Assembly: GCA_014803985.1 (NCBI GenBank)
Contig: JAAVAO010000048.1
Location: 1 to 63,004, forward strand
Direction: 5' to 3'
Length of the DNA stretch: 63,004 nt
Source of the DNA: Treponema sp.
GTDB taxonomy: Bacteria; Spirochaetota; Spirochaetia; Treponematales; Treponemataceae
Under the pieces are notes generated by a model, which was not told where the DNA came from, did no database searches, and saw only the letters and a list, made by a program, of their open reading frames with translations. The translations under genes and the position numbers were made by a program. Below, piece by piece: positions 52,220 to 61,182 of this stretch. Position 1 is the stretch's first letter; the number at the start of each line of letters is the position of its first letter.

Positions 52220-53314
52220 CTATCCATTGATTTTTTCAACAACAAGAGAACCCATCTTTTTTGTGCCAACCAGTTTTCCGTTCGCTTTGACAGATTCTCG
52301 ACCGCTTCCTGCAATGTCGCCCGTGCGGTAGCCCTCGTCAAGAACAGCGCTCACTGCATTTTCTATGTCTTTTGCCTCTTTTTCAAGCCCAAAACTATAT
52401 CGTAAAAGCATTGCCGCACTTAAAATAGTTGCAAGCGGATTTGCCAAGTCTTTTCCCGCAATGTCTGGCGCAGAACCGTGAATAGGCTCATACAGACCGG
52501 GACCCGTTCCATCTCCAAGAGAAGCAGATGCAAGCATTCCAATAGAACCTGTAATTTGACTCGCCTCATCGCTTAAAATATCGCCGAACATATTGCTTGT
52601 TGCAATAACGTCAAACTGTCGCGGATTTTTCACCAACTGCATAGAAGCATTGTCAATATAAAGATATGAAAGCGTTACATCAGGATAATCACCTTTCACA
52701 TCTTCAGTAACGCGTCTCCAAAGTTGGCTTGAATTCAAAATATTCGCCTTATCAACAACACACAGTCGCTTTTGTCGTTTTTGAGCATATTCAAATCCAA
52801 GTCGAACAATTCGTTCAATTTCAGGACGAGTATATTTTTCAGTGTCCCACGCGGTATTCATATCTTCGCTCGTTCCCCGCTCTCCAAAATAAATTCCACC
52901 AGTCAACTCACGAACGATTAAAATATCAAGTCCATCTCCAACAATATCATCCTTAAGCGGACAAGCATCCTTCAATTGCTTCCACATAACCGCAGGACGC
53001 AAATTTGCAAAAACCTTCATTCCACTTCTCAGTCCCAAAAGCGCCTTTTCAGGGCGAATGTCTGACGGCAAGGTATCCCATTTTGGTCCGCCAACAGCCC
53101 CAAGAAGAGCCGCATCGCTATTCAAGCAAATGTCAAGCTGCTCCTGCGTAAGCGGCTTTCCGAATTTGTCAATTGCACAACCACCTGCAATAACATTCTT
53201 ATACTCAAATGAATGCCCATATTTCTTTGCGATCGCATCAAGAACATTCACAGCCTCTGCCACCACATCAGGACCAATCCCATCTCCAGGAATCAAAGCA
53301 ATTGTCTTTTTCAC
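52220..53314 (-). CDS. leuB: 3-Isopropylmalate dehydrogenase
   Basis: Oxidatively decarboxylates 3-isopropylmalate in leucine synthesis with NAD. N-terminal [15 protein letters not shown], the family loop [12 protein letters not shown], catalytic Tyr/Lys region [15 protein letters not shown], and [49 protein letters not shown]. The 364-residue length is standard. The start codon is GTG with a gggg site. No leuA, leuC or leuD neighbours are in the window. Divergent from metY. Confidence 0.95.
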   Translation of the reverse strand: MKKTIALIPGDGIGPDVVAEAVNVLDAIAKKYGHSFEYKNVIAGGCAIDKFGKPLTQEQLDICLNSDAALLGAVGGPKWDTLPSDIRPEKALLGLRSGMKVFANLRPAVMWKQLKDACPLKDDIVGDGLDILIVRELTGGIYFGERGTSEDMNTAWDTEKYTRPEIERIVRLGFEYAQKRQKRLCVVDKANILNSSQLWRRVTEDVKGDYPDVTLSYLYIDNASMQLVKNPRQFDVIATSNMFGDILSDEASQITGSIGMLASASLGDGTGPGLYEPIHGSAPDIAGKDLANPLATILSAAMLLRYSFGLEKEAKDIENAVSAVLDEGYRTGDIAGSGRESVKANGKLVGTKKMGSLVVEKING

Positions 53315-53431
53315 GTTTCTACCCCAAATAATCTAAAAAATTCAACGCCTAAAAACAGTTTAGAGAGCGTTTTATTATCTAAAGTTATACCAAATAAACG
53401 CCTTGTCGTCAATTTGTCTTAAAAAACGCTT

Positions 53432-53506
53432 ATTTCCTACCAAACCTATTGACATAATATGAATTATTAACTAAAATACAAATATCCTATAGGTTTAGTA
53501 GGAAAT
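53432..53506 (+). promoter_or_regulatory. metY promoter bracketed by an 18-bp inverted repeat
   Basis: TTGACA (53,449-53,454), 17 bp, TAAAAT (53,472-53,477) forms a strong promoter. Arms ATTTCCTACCAAACCTAT (53,432-53,449) and ATAGGTTTAGTAGGAAAT (53,489-53,506) are inverted copies with one mismatch; the first overlaps the -35 box, the second covers +6 to +23. The downstream arm also sits within a TCCTA...TAGGA inverted repeat. This layout suits a repressor that bends or loops over the promoter, most simply the Rrf2 protein encoded next door. Confidence 0.75.
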
Positions 53507-53529
53507 AAAAAGAAAACAAGAGGCTTTCT

Positions 53530-54816
53530 ATGAGCAAAAAATTACATTTTGAAACGCTCCAACTTCACGCGGGGCAAGAACAAGCGGATCCGACAACTGA
53601 TGCACGGGCAGTTCCGATTTATCAAACAACAAGTTATGTCTTCCATAATTCACAGCATGCAGCAGACAGATTCGGATTAAAGGATGCAGGCAACATTTAT
53701 GGACGGCTGACAAATTCCACGCAAGGTGCACTGGAAAAACGAGTTGAATCTCTTGAAGGCGGCGTTGCAGCCCTGGCAGTTTCTTCAGGAGCGGCCGCAA
53801 TTTCTTATGCAATACAGGCGTTAGCAAAACAAGGAGAACATATAGTTGCGCAAAAAACAATTTATGGAGGCACTTACAACTTGCTTGCGCACACATTGCC
53901 CCTTTACGGAATAAACACCACGTTCGTTGACATTCATAATCTGAGCGAAGTTGAAAATGCAATAAACAGTGAAACAAAAGCAATTTTCATAGAAACCTTA
54001 GGAAATCCCAACTCTGATATTCCAGACATAGACGCACTTTCAAAAATTGCACACAAGCACGAAATTCCTTTGGTCATTGACAATACGTTCGCCACCCCAT
54101 ATCTTTTGAGACCAATTGAACACGGAGCAGACATAGTTGTACATTCTGCAACAAAATTTTTGGGAGGACACGGAACAACGCTCGGAGGAATAATCGTTGA
54201 TTCAGGAAATTTTGACTGGGAGAAATCGGGACGCTATCCGTGGATTTCAAATGCAAATCCAAGCTATCATGGAATTTCATTTTCACAGGCAGCAGGAAAA
54301 GCGGCGTTTGCAACATACATCCGCGCAATCCTTTTGAGAGACACTGGCTCTGCAATTTCACCGTTCAATGCATTTCTGCTTTTGCAAGGAATTGAAACCC
54401 TTTCCCTTCGGATAGAAAGGCATGTTGAAAACACAAAGAAAGTCGTGGAATTTTTACAAAACCACCCGCTTGTAGAAAAAGTGAATCATCCGTCGTTGAA
54501 AGACCATCCAGAAAACGCGCTCTATAAAACATATTTTCCAAACGGGGGAGCAAGCATTTTCACATTCAACATAAAAGGAGGAAAAGACGAGGCGTGGAAA
54601 TTTATCGACAACTTGAAAATTTTCAGTCTTCTTGCAAATGTGGCGGATGTGAAGTCATTGGTAATTCACCCTGCAAGCACAACACACAGTCAACTTTCAG
54701 ACAAGGAACTTTCAGAACAGGGCATCGGACAAAATACAATCAGGCTTTCAATCGGTACAGAACATATTGATGACATTATTGAAGATTTAAGCCAAGCGTT
54801 TGAAAGTATACAATAA
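53530..54816 (+). CDS. metY: O-acetylhomoserine sulfhydrylase
   Basis: PLP enzyme that makes homocysteine from O-acetylhomoserine and sulfide (MetY; some members also make cysteine). FETLQLHAGQ at the N-terminus, YGRLTNSTQGALEKRVESLEGG, and PLP Lys209 in VVHSATKFLGGHG are typical; the 428-residue length and LVIHPASTTHSQLS near the end fit MetY rather than MetB. Gene order metY-rrf2-cysK links it to sulfur assimilation. Confidence 0.94.
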   Translation: MSKKLHFETLQLHAGQEQADPTTDARAVPIYQTTSYVFHNSQHAADRFGLKDAGNIYGRLTNSTQGALEKRVESLEGGVAALAVSSGAAAISYAIQALAKQGEHIVAQKTIYGGTYNLLAHTLPLYGINTTFVDIHNLSEVENAINSETKAIFIETLGNPNSDIPDIDALSKIAHKHEIPLVIDNTFATPYLLRPIEHGADIVVHSATKFLGGHGTTLGGIIVDSGNFDWEKSGRYPWISNANPSYHGISFSQAAGKAAFATYIRAILLRDTGSAISPFNAFLLLQGIETLSLRIERHVENTKKVVEFLQNHPLVEKVNHPSLKDHPENALYKTYFPNGGASIFTFNIKGGKDEAWKFIDNLKIFSLLANVADVKSLVIHPASTTHSQLSDKELSEQGIGQNTIRLSIGTEHIDDIIEDLSQAFESIQ

Positions 54817-54830
54817 CAGTCACCTTTTTT

Positions 54831-54864
54831 AGCCTCACAGTGCATATTGTGAGGCTGTTTGTAT
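54831..54864 (+). terminator. Terminator after metY
   Basis: Stem AGCCTCACA/TGTGAGGCT (54,831-54,839 with 54,848-54,856), eight-base loop, followed by GTTTGTAT. The T-run is weak, so read-through into the Rrf2 gene is possible. Confidence 0.55.
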
Positions 54865-54935
54865 ATTGCATTTACAATTTTCTACATCATGACTTATTGC
54901 TCATGCACTGTTTTTAGGAGGTTTTAGAAGGCAAA

Positions 54936-55349
54936 GTGAAAATTTCTACCAGGGGCAAGTATGCCCTACGATTTATGATGTACGCCGCAAGGCATTCAAA
55001 TGGAAATTACATAACATTAAAAGAAATTGCAGAAAATGAAAACATTTCTATAAAGTATCTTGAACAAATTGTGTCCATCTTAAACAAAGCGGACTTGCTT
55101 ATAAGCACACGAGGTTCATCAGGGGGCTATAAACTTAGTCGCCCTGCGGAAAAATATACCAGTCTAGAAATTTTGCGTGTAACAGAAGGGGATCTTTTGC
55201 TGTCTTCACAAGATGAGGACGGCTCAAAATCTATGCAATGGTTTTGGAGTGGACTGCAAAATGCAATAGAAAAGTATTTGAGCAATATCACATTGCAAGA
55301 TTTAGTGGAGCAAGATGAAAACAACGAAAACTTTATGTATGTAATTTAA
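54936..55349 (+). CDS. Rrf2-family transcription regulator, cysteine-free
   Basis: A 137-residue winged-helix protein (STRGKYALRFMMYAAR, LKEIAENENISIKYLEQIVSILNKADLL, STRGSSGGYKLSRP). Unlike IscR and NsrR it contains no cysteine, so it cannot hold an Fe-S cluster; it resembles CymR, the Rrf2 member that controls cysteine metabolism together with CysK. Placed between metY and cysK. The start codon is GTG with a gaagg site; a second aggagg lies 15 bases further up. Confidence 0.9.
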   Translation: MKISTRGKYALRFMMYAARHSNGNYITLKEIAENENISIKYLEQIVSILNKADLLISTRGSSGGYKLSRPAEKYTSLEILRVTEGDLLLSSQDEDGSKSMQWFWSGLQNAIEKYLSNITLQDLVEQDENNENFMYVI

Positions 55350-55403
55350 TAAAAGGCACTGTCATTGATAAATGGCACAACATATCAGGAGGAAAAGAAG
55401 AAA

Positions 55404-56336
55404 ATGGGAAAGATTTACACATCGGCAGATCAGTTTATTGGTCACACGCCACTCTTGGAATTAGTTCATATTGAAAAAGAACTTCATTTAAAAGCCAGAA
55501 TTTTGGCGAAGTTGGAATTATTCAATGTCACTGGAAGCATAAAAGACAGAATAGCACGGGAAATGATCGAAGATGCAGAAAAATCAGGGAAACTAAAACC
55601 TGGTGCAACTATCATTGAACCAACAAGCGGAAACACTGGCATTGGACTTGCATCTATCGGAACAGCACGCGGCTATAAGGTAATTATAGTTATGCCTGAA
55701 ACGATGAGCGTAGAAAGACAACAATTAATCAAGGCTTATGGCGCAACAGTAGTATTGTCTGACGGCACAAAGGGGATGAAAGGCGCAATCGAAAAAGCAA
55801 ATGAAATTTTACAAAACGAGCCAAACGGATTCATCCCAGCTCAATTTGACAACCCTGCAAATCCTGAAGCGCATGTAAAAACAACAGGACCTGAAATTTT
55901 TGAAGACACAGACGGCAACGCGGACTATTTTGTTGCGGGAATCGGAACAGGCGGCACTTTAACGGGAGCCGGAAAATTTCTCAAAGAAAAAAACAAGAAT
56001 ATCAAAATCGTTGCAGTAGAACCAAAATCATCGCCCGTGCTTACAGAAGGAAAATCAGGGGCGCATAAAATTCAGGGAATTGGAGCGGGCTTTGTTCCAA
56101 AAGTTCTAGACACAAACATATACGATGAAGTGATTACCGTTTCCAACGAAAACGCATTTGAAAAAGGAGCGTTGATTGGCAAAAAAGAAGGAATTCTAGT
56201 GGGCATTTCAAGCGGAGCCGCTCTATGCGCCGCAATAGAAATTGCACAGCGTCCTGAAGCAGAAGGAAAAACAATCGTAGTGATTTTCCCAGACTCAGGC
56301 GACCGCTACCTTTCAACACCAATGTTTCAAAATTAA
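55404..56336 (+). CDS. cysK: Cysteine synthase A
   Basis: PLP enzyme that makes cysteine from O-acetylserine and sulfide. PLP Lys47 in NVTGSIKDRIA, EPTSGNTGIGLASIG, and GIGTGGTLTGAGKFLKEK are typical; 310 residues. I start at 55,404 with aggagg ten bases upstream. In Bacillus CysK also binds CymR and reports O-acetylserine levels, and the adjacent Cys-free Rrf2 gene makes the same pairing plausible here. Confidence 0.95.
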   Translation: MGKIYTSADQFIGHTPLLELVHIEKELHLKARILAKLELFNVTGSIKDRIAREMIEDAEKSGKLKPGATIIEPTSGNTGIGLASIGTARGYKVIIVMPETMSVERQQLIKAYGATVVLSDGTKGMKGAIEKANEILQNEPNGFIPAQFDNPANPEAHVKTTGPEIFEDTDGNADYFVAGIGTGGTLTGAGKFLKEKNKNIKIVAVEPKSSPVLTEGKSGAHKIQGIGAGFVPKVLDTNIYDEVITVSNENAFEKGALIGKKEGILVGISSGAALCAAIEIAQRPEAEGKTIVVIFPDSGDRYLSTPMFQN

Positions 56337-56352
56337 CATTTTTTGTACATAA

Positions 56353-56381
56353 AAAAATCCCCTGTATTCCAGGGGATTTTT
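56353..56381. terminator. Bidirectional terminator between cysK and groES
   Basis: A perfect 12-bp stem AAAAATCCCCTG/CAGGGGATTTTT with a TATTC loop lies between two convergent genes, with T-runs on both strands. Confidence 0.92.
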
Positions 56382-56400
56382 AAGAAAACAAAGCGTTTGA

Positions 56401-56673
56401 CTATTCAATAACGGCGATAATGTCGCTCATCTTAAGAATCAAATGCTCCTCTCCATCGATTTTAACTTCTGTGCCAGCATACTTGTCATACATAATTCTG
56501 TCACCAGGCTTTACAGTGATTTTTTCATCATCTGTTCCAGGACCAACCTCAACAACTTGAGCAGTCTGCGTTTTTTCCTGTGCTGCCTCTGGGATTATGA
56601 TTCCGCTTGCAGTTTTAGTTTCAGCCTTATCATTCTTAACAAGAACACGGTCTGCCAATGGTTTTACTTTCAT
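56401..56673 (-). CDS. groES: Co-chaperonin GroES
   Basis: Forms the heptameric lid of the GroEL chaperonin. MKVKPLADRVLVKNDKAETKTASGIIIP, the mobile loop after it, and GDRIMYDKYAGTEVKIDGEEHLILKMSDIIAVIE are characteristic; 90 residues. groEL is not adjacent. No CIRCE element is seen upstream. A gagga site precedes the ATG. Divergent from the sigma factor gene. Confidence 0.96.
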   Translation of the reverse strand: MKVKPLADRVLVKNDKAETKTASGIIIPEAAQEKTQTAQVVEVGPGTDDEKITVKPGDRIMYDKYAGTEVKIDGEEHLILKMSDIIAVIE

Positions 56674-56954
56674 TTTATTCCTCGCTTGAATTTTCGTTTT
56701 ACATAAATATAAGAAAAAAACGCCTCAATCGTCAAGGGGAAAAAAATTTATTTTATAACTGTGGATTTTTTACCCACCTTTTTGCAAATTTTTTTTCGGT
56801 GAGGAAATTTTACCCAACACCAAATCAAATAAACACAAGGCAATCAATGGAATTATATGTTTTTAGAAGAAAGGTAAAAATTCGCCTTTAAAAACCCATT
56901 GTTTTCCATATAGAAAATATATTTCCTGCATTTTTTACAATTTCTTTTAAAACT

Positions 56955-56970
56955 TGGCACAAAACTTGCA
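56955..56970 (+). promoter_or_regulatory. Sigma-54 (-24/-12) promoter of the sigma factor gene
   Basis: TGGCAC (56,955-56,960), five bases, TTGCA (56,966-56,970): the GG and GC doublets are ten bases apart, an exact match to the RpoN consensus. Predicted start about 56,981, leader about 50 nt with aaaggag before the ATG. A TATAAT (56,971-56,976) overlaps but has no usable -35 box. The rest of 56,674-56,954 is AT-rich and gene-free, with room for an activator site. Confidence 0.75.
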
Positions 56971-57029
56971 TATAATTATACGAGCACGCTTTGTAGTACA
57001 AGAGATAAAAAGATAAAGGAGTCTACATT

Positions 57030-57866
57030 ATGAAAGACAATGACATTCTTGGATTTTACTTAAAGGAAATCAACAAGATTCCACTTTTGACGAGAGAAGA
57101 AGAAACAGAACTTGCAATCAAAGCAGCACAAGGCGACAAAGCCGCAAAAGACAAAATCATACGCGGAAACCTTCGATTTGTCGTGAACATCGCAAAAAAA
57201 TACCAAAACAACGGGCTTGACTTTTCCGATTTAATTAGCGAAGGAAACATCGGACTTATCACTGCAATTGAACATTTTGACGTAAGCAAAGGCTATCACT
57301 TTATTTCTTATGCGGTTTGGTGGATTCGCCAGGCAATTCTAAAGGCAATCTGTGAAAAAAGCAGAGCCATTCGACTGCCCCTTAATCGTGCAAACGAACT
57401 TGTCCGCATAGAGCATGCAAGAAAAACAATCACCGACAGCAAAACAGAAGACCAAGAGTTTGAAGAAGTTGCAAATTTGCTGCACATTGAAAAATCGCAT
57501 GTTCGCGAAATGATAAACATATCACGCGAAATGACCAGTCTTGATGCACCAGTGCACGGGTCTGATAAAGAAGAAACAACATTCGGAAGTTTTGTGGAAG
57601 ATTCTTTCTCGGCAACTCCAGATGCCTCTGTTATGAAAGAAGCACTTGACAAAGAACTTGACGGCACTATGAACACATTAAAACCGCGCGAAAAGTCAAT
57701 TCTCAAAATGCGCTATGGAATCGGTTTTGAAAAACCCATGAGCCTTCGCGAAGTTGGAGAAGTGTGCAACCTCACAAAAGAGCGTATCAGGCAAATTGAA
57801 AAACGCGCGCTTGTTAGAATGCAGCACCCAACAAGAAAAGCACGACTTGCAGCATTTGTCGCATAA
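57030..57866 (+). CDS. Sigma-70-family RNA polymerase sigma factor (RpoS/SigA-like)
   Basis: A 278-residue group 2/3-type sigma factor. Region 1.2 NDILGFYLKEINKIPLLTREEE, region 2 GNLRFVVNIAKKYQNNGLDFSDLISEGNIGLITAIEHFDVSKGYHFISYAVWWIRQAI, region 3 and region 4.2 LREVGEVCNLTKERIRQIEKRALVRM are all present; region 1.1 and the long non-conserved insert of RpoD are absent, so it is not the housekeeping factor. The pair groES and this sigma gene is, as I recall, kept in T. pallidum (TP1013/TP1012). Its promoter is of the sigma-54 type. Confidence 0.92.
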   Translation: MKDNDILGFYLKEINKIPLLTREEETELAIKAAQGDKAAKDKIIRGNLRFVVNIAKKYQNNGLDFSDLISEGNIGLITAIEHFDVSKGYHFISYAVWWIRQAILKAICEKSRAIRLPLNRANELVRIEHARKTITDSKTEDQEFEEVANLLHIEKSHVREMINISREMTSLDAPVHGSDKEETTFGSFVEDSFSATPDASVMKEALDKELDGTMNTLKPREKSILKMRYGIGFEKPMSLREVGEVCNLTKERIRQIEKRALVRMQHPTRKARLAAFVA

Positions 57867-58148
57867 AACAGTATCCATCGCTTGCGCCTGACCACGAATT
57901 TTTGTTCCCGTTATTGTGAATGCCAAGTCAGGCGCAATTGCAGCATAACGAAACCACCATCTTCAAGCAGAACGTACAAAAACGATAAGAAAATTCGCGC
58001 GTTTTGTACGGCAACACTCAAAAAGCAGGGAGAGTCCTGCGACACGTACAAAACTGAAGACGGAAGTCAAGAAAACGCAACACACTGCTGAGTTTTGTAC
58101 GTAAATTTTCATCTCAAACTCAGCAGTCATTCATTGATTTGCACCTCA
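57867..58148. repeat. Cluster of hairpins downstream of the sigma gene
   Basis: Four inverted repeats follow one another: ttgcgcctgac/gtcaggcgcaa (about 57,882-57,941), cgtacaaaacg/cgttttgtacg (about 57,972-58,009), gcagg.gagagt.cctgc (about 58,025-58,040), and ctgctgagttt/aaactcagcag (about 58,086-58,125). The agttttgtacg element resembles the agttttgcgta end of the mosaic repeats. The first hairpin may end the sigma transcript. No gene is seen. Confidence 0.65.
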
Positions 58149-58177
58149 TTGCATTTCCATCTAAAATTCACTAGAAT
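58149..58177 (+). promoter_or_regulatory. Promoter of argD, near-leaderless
   Basis: TTGCAT (58,149-58,154), 17 bp, TAGAAT (58,172-58,177), then nine bases to the ATG. No Shine-Dalgarno is present. Confidence 0.6.
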
Positions 58178-58186
58178 TATTTCATT

Positions 58187-59347
58187 ATGGAAACGAAAAT
58201 CGTAAACAATTATGGAAGTTTTGACGTTGTTTTTTCACACGGAGAAAATGCAACCCTATATAGCACCGAAGGGAAAAAATATATTGATTTTGTTGCGGGA
58301 ATCGGAGTAAACGCACTGGGCCATAACAACAAAGCCTTAACTCAGGCAATTCAAAGGCAAGCAGAAAAGCAAATCCACATTTCAAACTATTACTTTTCAG
58401 ATGTTGGAATTGAATTTGCAAACCGTCTTTTAAGCGCGACAGGTTTTAGCGGCGGCTATTTTGGAAACTCTGGAGCGGAAGCAAACGAAGCGGCAATAAA
58501 ACTTGCCAGAAAATATGGACATACACACGGCGGCGCACAACGAAAAACTATCGTAACGCTTGAGTCTTCATTCCATGGACGCACAATTGCAACCCTCGCC
58601 GCCACAGGACAAGATCAATTCCATAATGACTGCTTTGCACCATATCCAAAAGGCTTTAAGACAATTCGCGCAAATGATTTTTCCGCGCTGAAAAATGCAT
58701 TCGACGATACAACTGCCGCCCTGTTCATTGAATGCGTTCAAGGGGAAGGTGGAGTAAACCTTATAGATTCTGAATGGGCAAAAGAAGCGGCAAAAGCGGC
58801 GCATAATGCAGGCGCGCTTGTAATGGCTGACGAAGTTCAAACAGGAATGGGCAGAACCGGCACACTTTTAGCAAGTGATGCACTTGAAATACACGCCGAT
58901 GTTGTTACCCTTGCAAAAGGAATTGCAGGCGGCATCCCAATGGGCGCATGCCTTTTTAGAAACAATGCCGATGGAGTGTTTGTTGCAGGAGATCACCAGT
59001 CCACATTCGCAGGAAATCCGCTTGCATGCGCTGCGGGTCTTGTTGTTTTAGATACAATAACCTCAAGAGGATTTTTAGAGCAAGTAACCGAAAAAGGAAC
59101 ATACATTTGCAGCAAAATCAAAGAATGGAATTTTCCCTGCATAAAGGAAATTCGTGGCAAAGGACTTATGATTGGCATTCAACTATCAGGAAAAAATCCG
59201 CTTGATATAAAGAAAAAATGCCTTGAAGAGGGACTTTGCGTTACCACCGCAGGAAAAGACGTAATCCGATTCTTGCCGCCCTTAACAATTAGCGATGAAG
59301 AAATAAAAGCAGGTCTTGAAATTTTCAAAACGGTTTTAGAAAAATAA
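58187..59347 (+). CDS. argD: Acetylornithine aminotransferase
   Basis: PLP class-III aminotransferase, 386 residues, of the ArgD type (N-acetylornithine or N-succinyl-diaminopimelate). VGYFGNSGAEANEAAIKLAR-type phosphate loop as FGNSGAEANEAAIKLAR, ESSFHGRT, DEVQTGMGRTG, and PLP Lys244 in TLAKGIAGGIPMGA; STFAGNPLACAAG follows. Close relatives include ornithine and GABA aminotransferases, but length and the SFHGRTIATLAATGQ segment favour ArgD. No other arg gene is in the window. Confidence 0.9.
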   Translation: METKIVNNYGSFDVVFSHGENATLYSTEGKKYIDFVAGIGVNALGHNNKALTQAIQRQAEKQIHISNYYFSDVGIEFANRLLSATGFSGGYFGNSGAEANEAAIKLARKYGHTHGGAQRKTIVTLESSFHGRTIATLAATGQDQFHNDCFAPYPKGFKTIRANDFSALKNAFDDTTAALFIECVQGEGGVNLIDSEWAKEAAKAAHNAGALVMADEVQTGMGRTGTLLASDALEIHADVVTLAKGIAGGIPMGACLFRNNADGVFVAGDHQSTFAGNPLACAAGLVVLDTITSRGFLEQVTEKGTYICSKIKEWNFPCIKEIRGKGLMIGIQLSGKNPLDIKKKCLEEGLCVTTAGKDVIRFLPPLTISDEEIKAGLEIFKTVLEK

Positions 59348-59452
59348 AAGTTGTTGAAAATACAATTCCGTAACAAAGAGCGTTCGCACCAAGCACGTAT
59401 CGCAAAGTTTCAAGCAGAAACCTCAATACAATAAGATACAATAAGCGATTTT
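59348..59452. repeat. Partial dispersed repeat between convergent genes
   Basis: gcgttcgcaccaagcacgtatcgcaaagtttcaagcagaaa...acaataagcgattttt matches the module at 26,472, 35,467 and, inverted, 60-210, but lacks the downstream part. Confidence 0.6.
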
Positions 59453-61108
59453 TCAACTTTGTTCAAAATTTTCCACTTGCTCGGTGATCAATGGAATCAA
59501 CTGTTTTTTGCGGCTCACTACATTTCTTAAAAAATAAACTGACGGCTCAATCTTTTGGAATGTGATAAATTGATTGAACTTCTCATCGCTTGCAATAAGC
59601 AAAATGCTTGAAAGCTGCCCAATGTCGGTTACAAGAAGAGCGGAAAAAATCGCCTTGTTTCCACGCCGTTCAATTTCAAGTTCGGCAAGAAATTCGTCCT
59701 TTCTCTCAAGTATTTCCTCATGATTATTCACTTCAATTTGACTTACCGTGTATGTAACTTTGCCTTCTGAATATTCCTTCATATCCTGATGTATCACTTC
59801 GCTTGCGTTTCTGTCCTTGATTCGACTGCCCGCAGTCAATAGTTCTGTTCCAAGAGATTGAATTTCAAGCCCCGTAATTGTTGAAAGATAATTCGCCGTT
59901 TCCCTGTCAATATCCGTAGTGGTCGTTGACTGCAAAATCAATGTATCAGAAAGAATTCCGCACAAAAGAAGACTTGCAATATGTTTTGGAATCGGAATTT
60001 TCGCCTCAATATAAAGACTTGTAATCAATGTGGAAGTTGACCCAACAGGCTTGTTTATAAATGTGATAGGATATGTCGTGTTTAAAGTGCCAAGCCGATG
60101 ATGATCAATCACTTCTCGTATTTTATAGTGCTCCACCCCTTCCACCGCCTGGCTCAATTCATTATGATCAACTAAAATCAATTCAATATTTGGTTCATTC
60201 GTCAAATCATGCTCGCTCAAAATTCCCAAAACCCTATTTTGCTCGTCAACCACTGGCAAACACCGACAAGGAGTTTCGCGGAGCAAAGGGCGAACTTTTG
60301 AAATAGTGTCCGATGGAAAGACAGCAGGAATACTTGCATCTGACATCAAGCTCACCGGCGTGGAATACGCAATCATCATAACAGTTGCACTCGTTGTGTA
60401 TGGACTTAAAATCACTGAAACGCCATTTTTTTCAGCCAAAGCCCGCAATTCCTTTGAAAGAAGAAAACCAGAAGTGATTATAATGAGTTTAACGCCCTTT
60501 GAAATGCATTCTTCAAGAATGCTTTCTCTATCTGCCGTAATTACAATTGTATTTTCACTTGAACGCTCATCAAGCATTTTTGAAAACGTTTCATCGTTCG
60601 CCGCACCAACTAAAATTCCTGCCTTAAAAATCTCGTCCCCGCCAAAAACCACAAGCCCCTGTGCATTCATTGTTCGCATAATCAAATGTATGCTTGTGGA
60701 AATTGAAATTTTTTGCTTTGGATTTAGAACAGTCAAAACGTTTTCTGCAAAACTTGAGTAATGCATAAGAGACTTATATGTTCCATTTTCATCGATAACA
60801 GGAAGAGCGCGACTTGCAGAAGAATCCATTTTTCCAAGTGCAAACCACACCGAACGGGTTTCTTCAACCGTTGGACAGTCGCTTGTCATAAAATACTTCA
60901 CCTTTGGATTTAAATCCGGCAAATATTCTGGAAAAGGAACGCCAAATTTTTTAAAAATATAGTCCGTTTGGGGATTAAAGTGTCCTGCCCGTGCCGCCCG
61001 ATAATTTTTCATTCCCAAAAGCCGCTTCAACTCTGCATAGGCAACCGCTGAAACCGCTGAATCCGTATCGGGGTTTTTATGTCCAAAAATGTAGATCGTT
61101 TTTTCCAT
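59453..61108 (-). CDS. ppaC: Family II inorganic pyrophosphatase with CBS and DRTGG domains
   Basis: Manganese/cobalt-dependent pyrophosphatase of the DHH superfamily, 551 residues. The DHH part is split: the N-terminal GHKNPDTDSAVSAVAYAELK, then VDHNE and IDHHRLG after the regulatory insert, and the C-terminal DHHA2 part with SRKKQ. The insert of about 240 residues carries two CBS-type segments (VEETRSVWFALGK... SRALPVIDENG, and RETPCRCLPVVDEQNRVLGILSEHDL) flanking a DRTGG domain, an arrangement that gives adenine-nucleotide control in Clostridium and Moorella enzymes. The promoter gives a two- or three-base leader. Confidence 0.94.
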   Translation of the reverse strand: MEKTIYIFGHKNPDTDSAVSAVAYAELKRLLGMKNYRAARAGHFNPQTDYIFKKFGVPFPEYLPDLNPKVKYFMTSDCPTVEETRSVWFALGKMDSSASRALPVIDENGTYKSLMHYSSFAENVLTVLNPKQKISISTSIHLIMRTMNAQGLVVFGGDEIFKAGILVGAANDETFSKMLDERSSENTIVITADRESILEECISKGVKLIIITSGFLLSKELRALAEKNGVSVILSPYTTSATVMMIAYSTPVSLMSDASIPAVFPSDTISKVRPLLRETPCRCLPVVDEQNRVLGILSEHDLTNEPNIELILVDHNELSQAVEGVEHYKIREVIDHHRLGTLNTTYPITFINKPVGSTSTLITSLYIEAKIPIPKHIASLLLCGILSDTLILQSTTTTDIDRETANYLSTITGLEIQSLGTELLTAGSRIKDRNASEVIHQDMKEYSEGKVTYTVSQIEVNNHEEILERKDEFLAELEIERRGNKAIFSALLVTDIGQLSSILLIASDEKFNQFITFQKIEPSVYFLRNVVSRKKQLIPLITEQVENFEQS

Positions 61109-61117
61109 ATTGTTTCA

Positions 61118-61146
61118 AGAATACCACAAAACTGATACAGAAGCAA
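61118..61146 (-). promoter_or_regulatory. Promoter of ppaC, near-leaderless
   Basis: On the minus strand TTGCTT (61,141-61,146), 17 bp, TATTCT (61,118-61,123), then nine bases to the ATG. No Shine-Dalgarno is present. Confidence 0.5.
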
Positions 61147-61182
61147 TTATGTTTTTAATCGCCATTGAAAATTCATAAAACA

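Noticed and set aside
56674..56760. CIRCE operator ahead of groES.
   Set aside because: No TTAGCACTC-N9-GAGTGCTAA-like inverted repeat is present.
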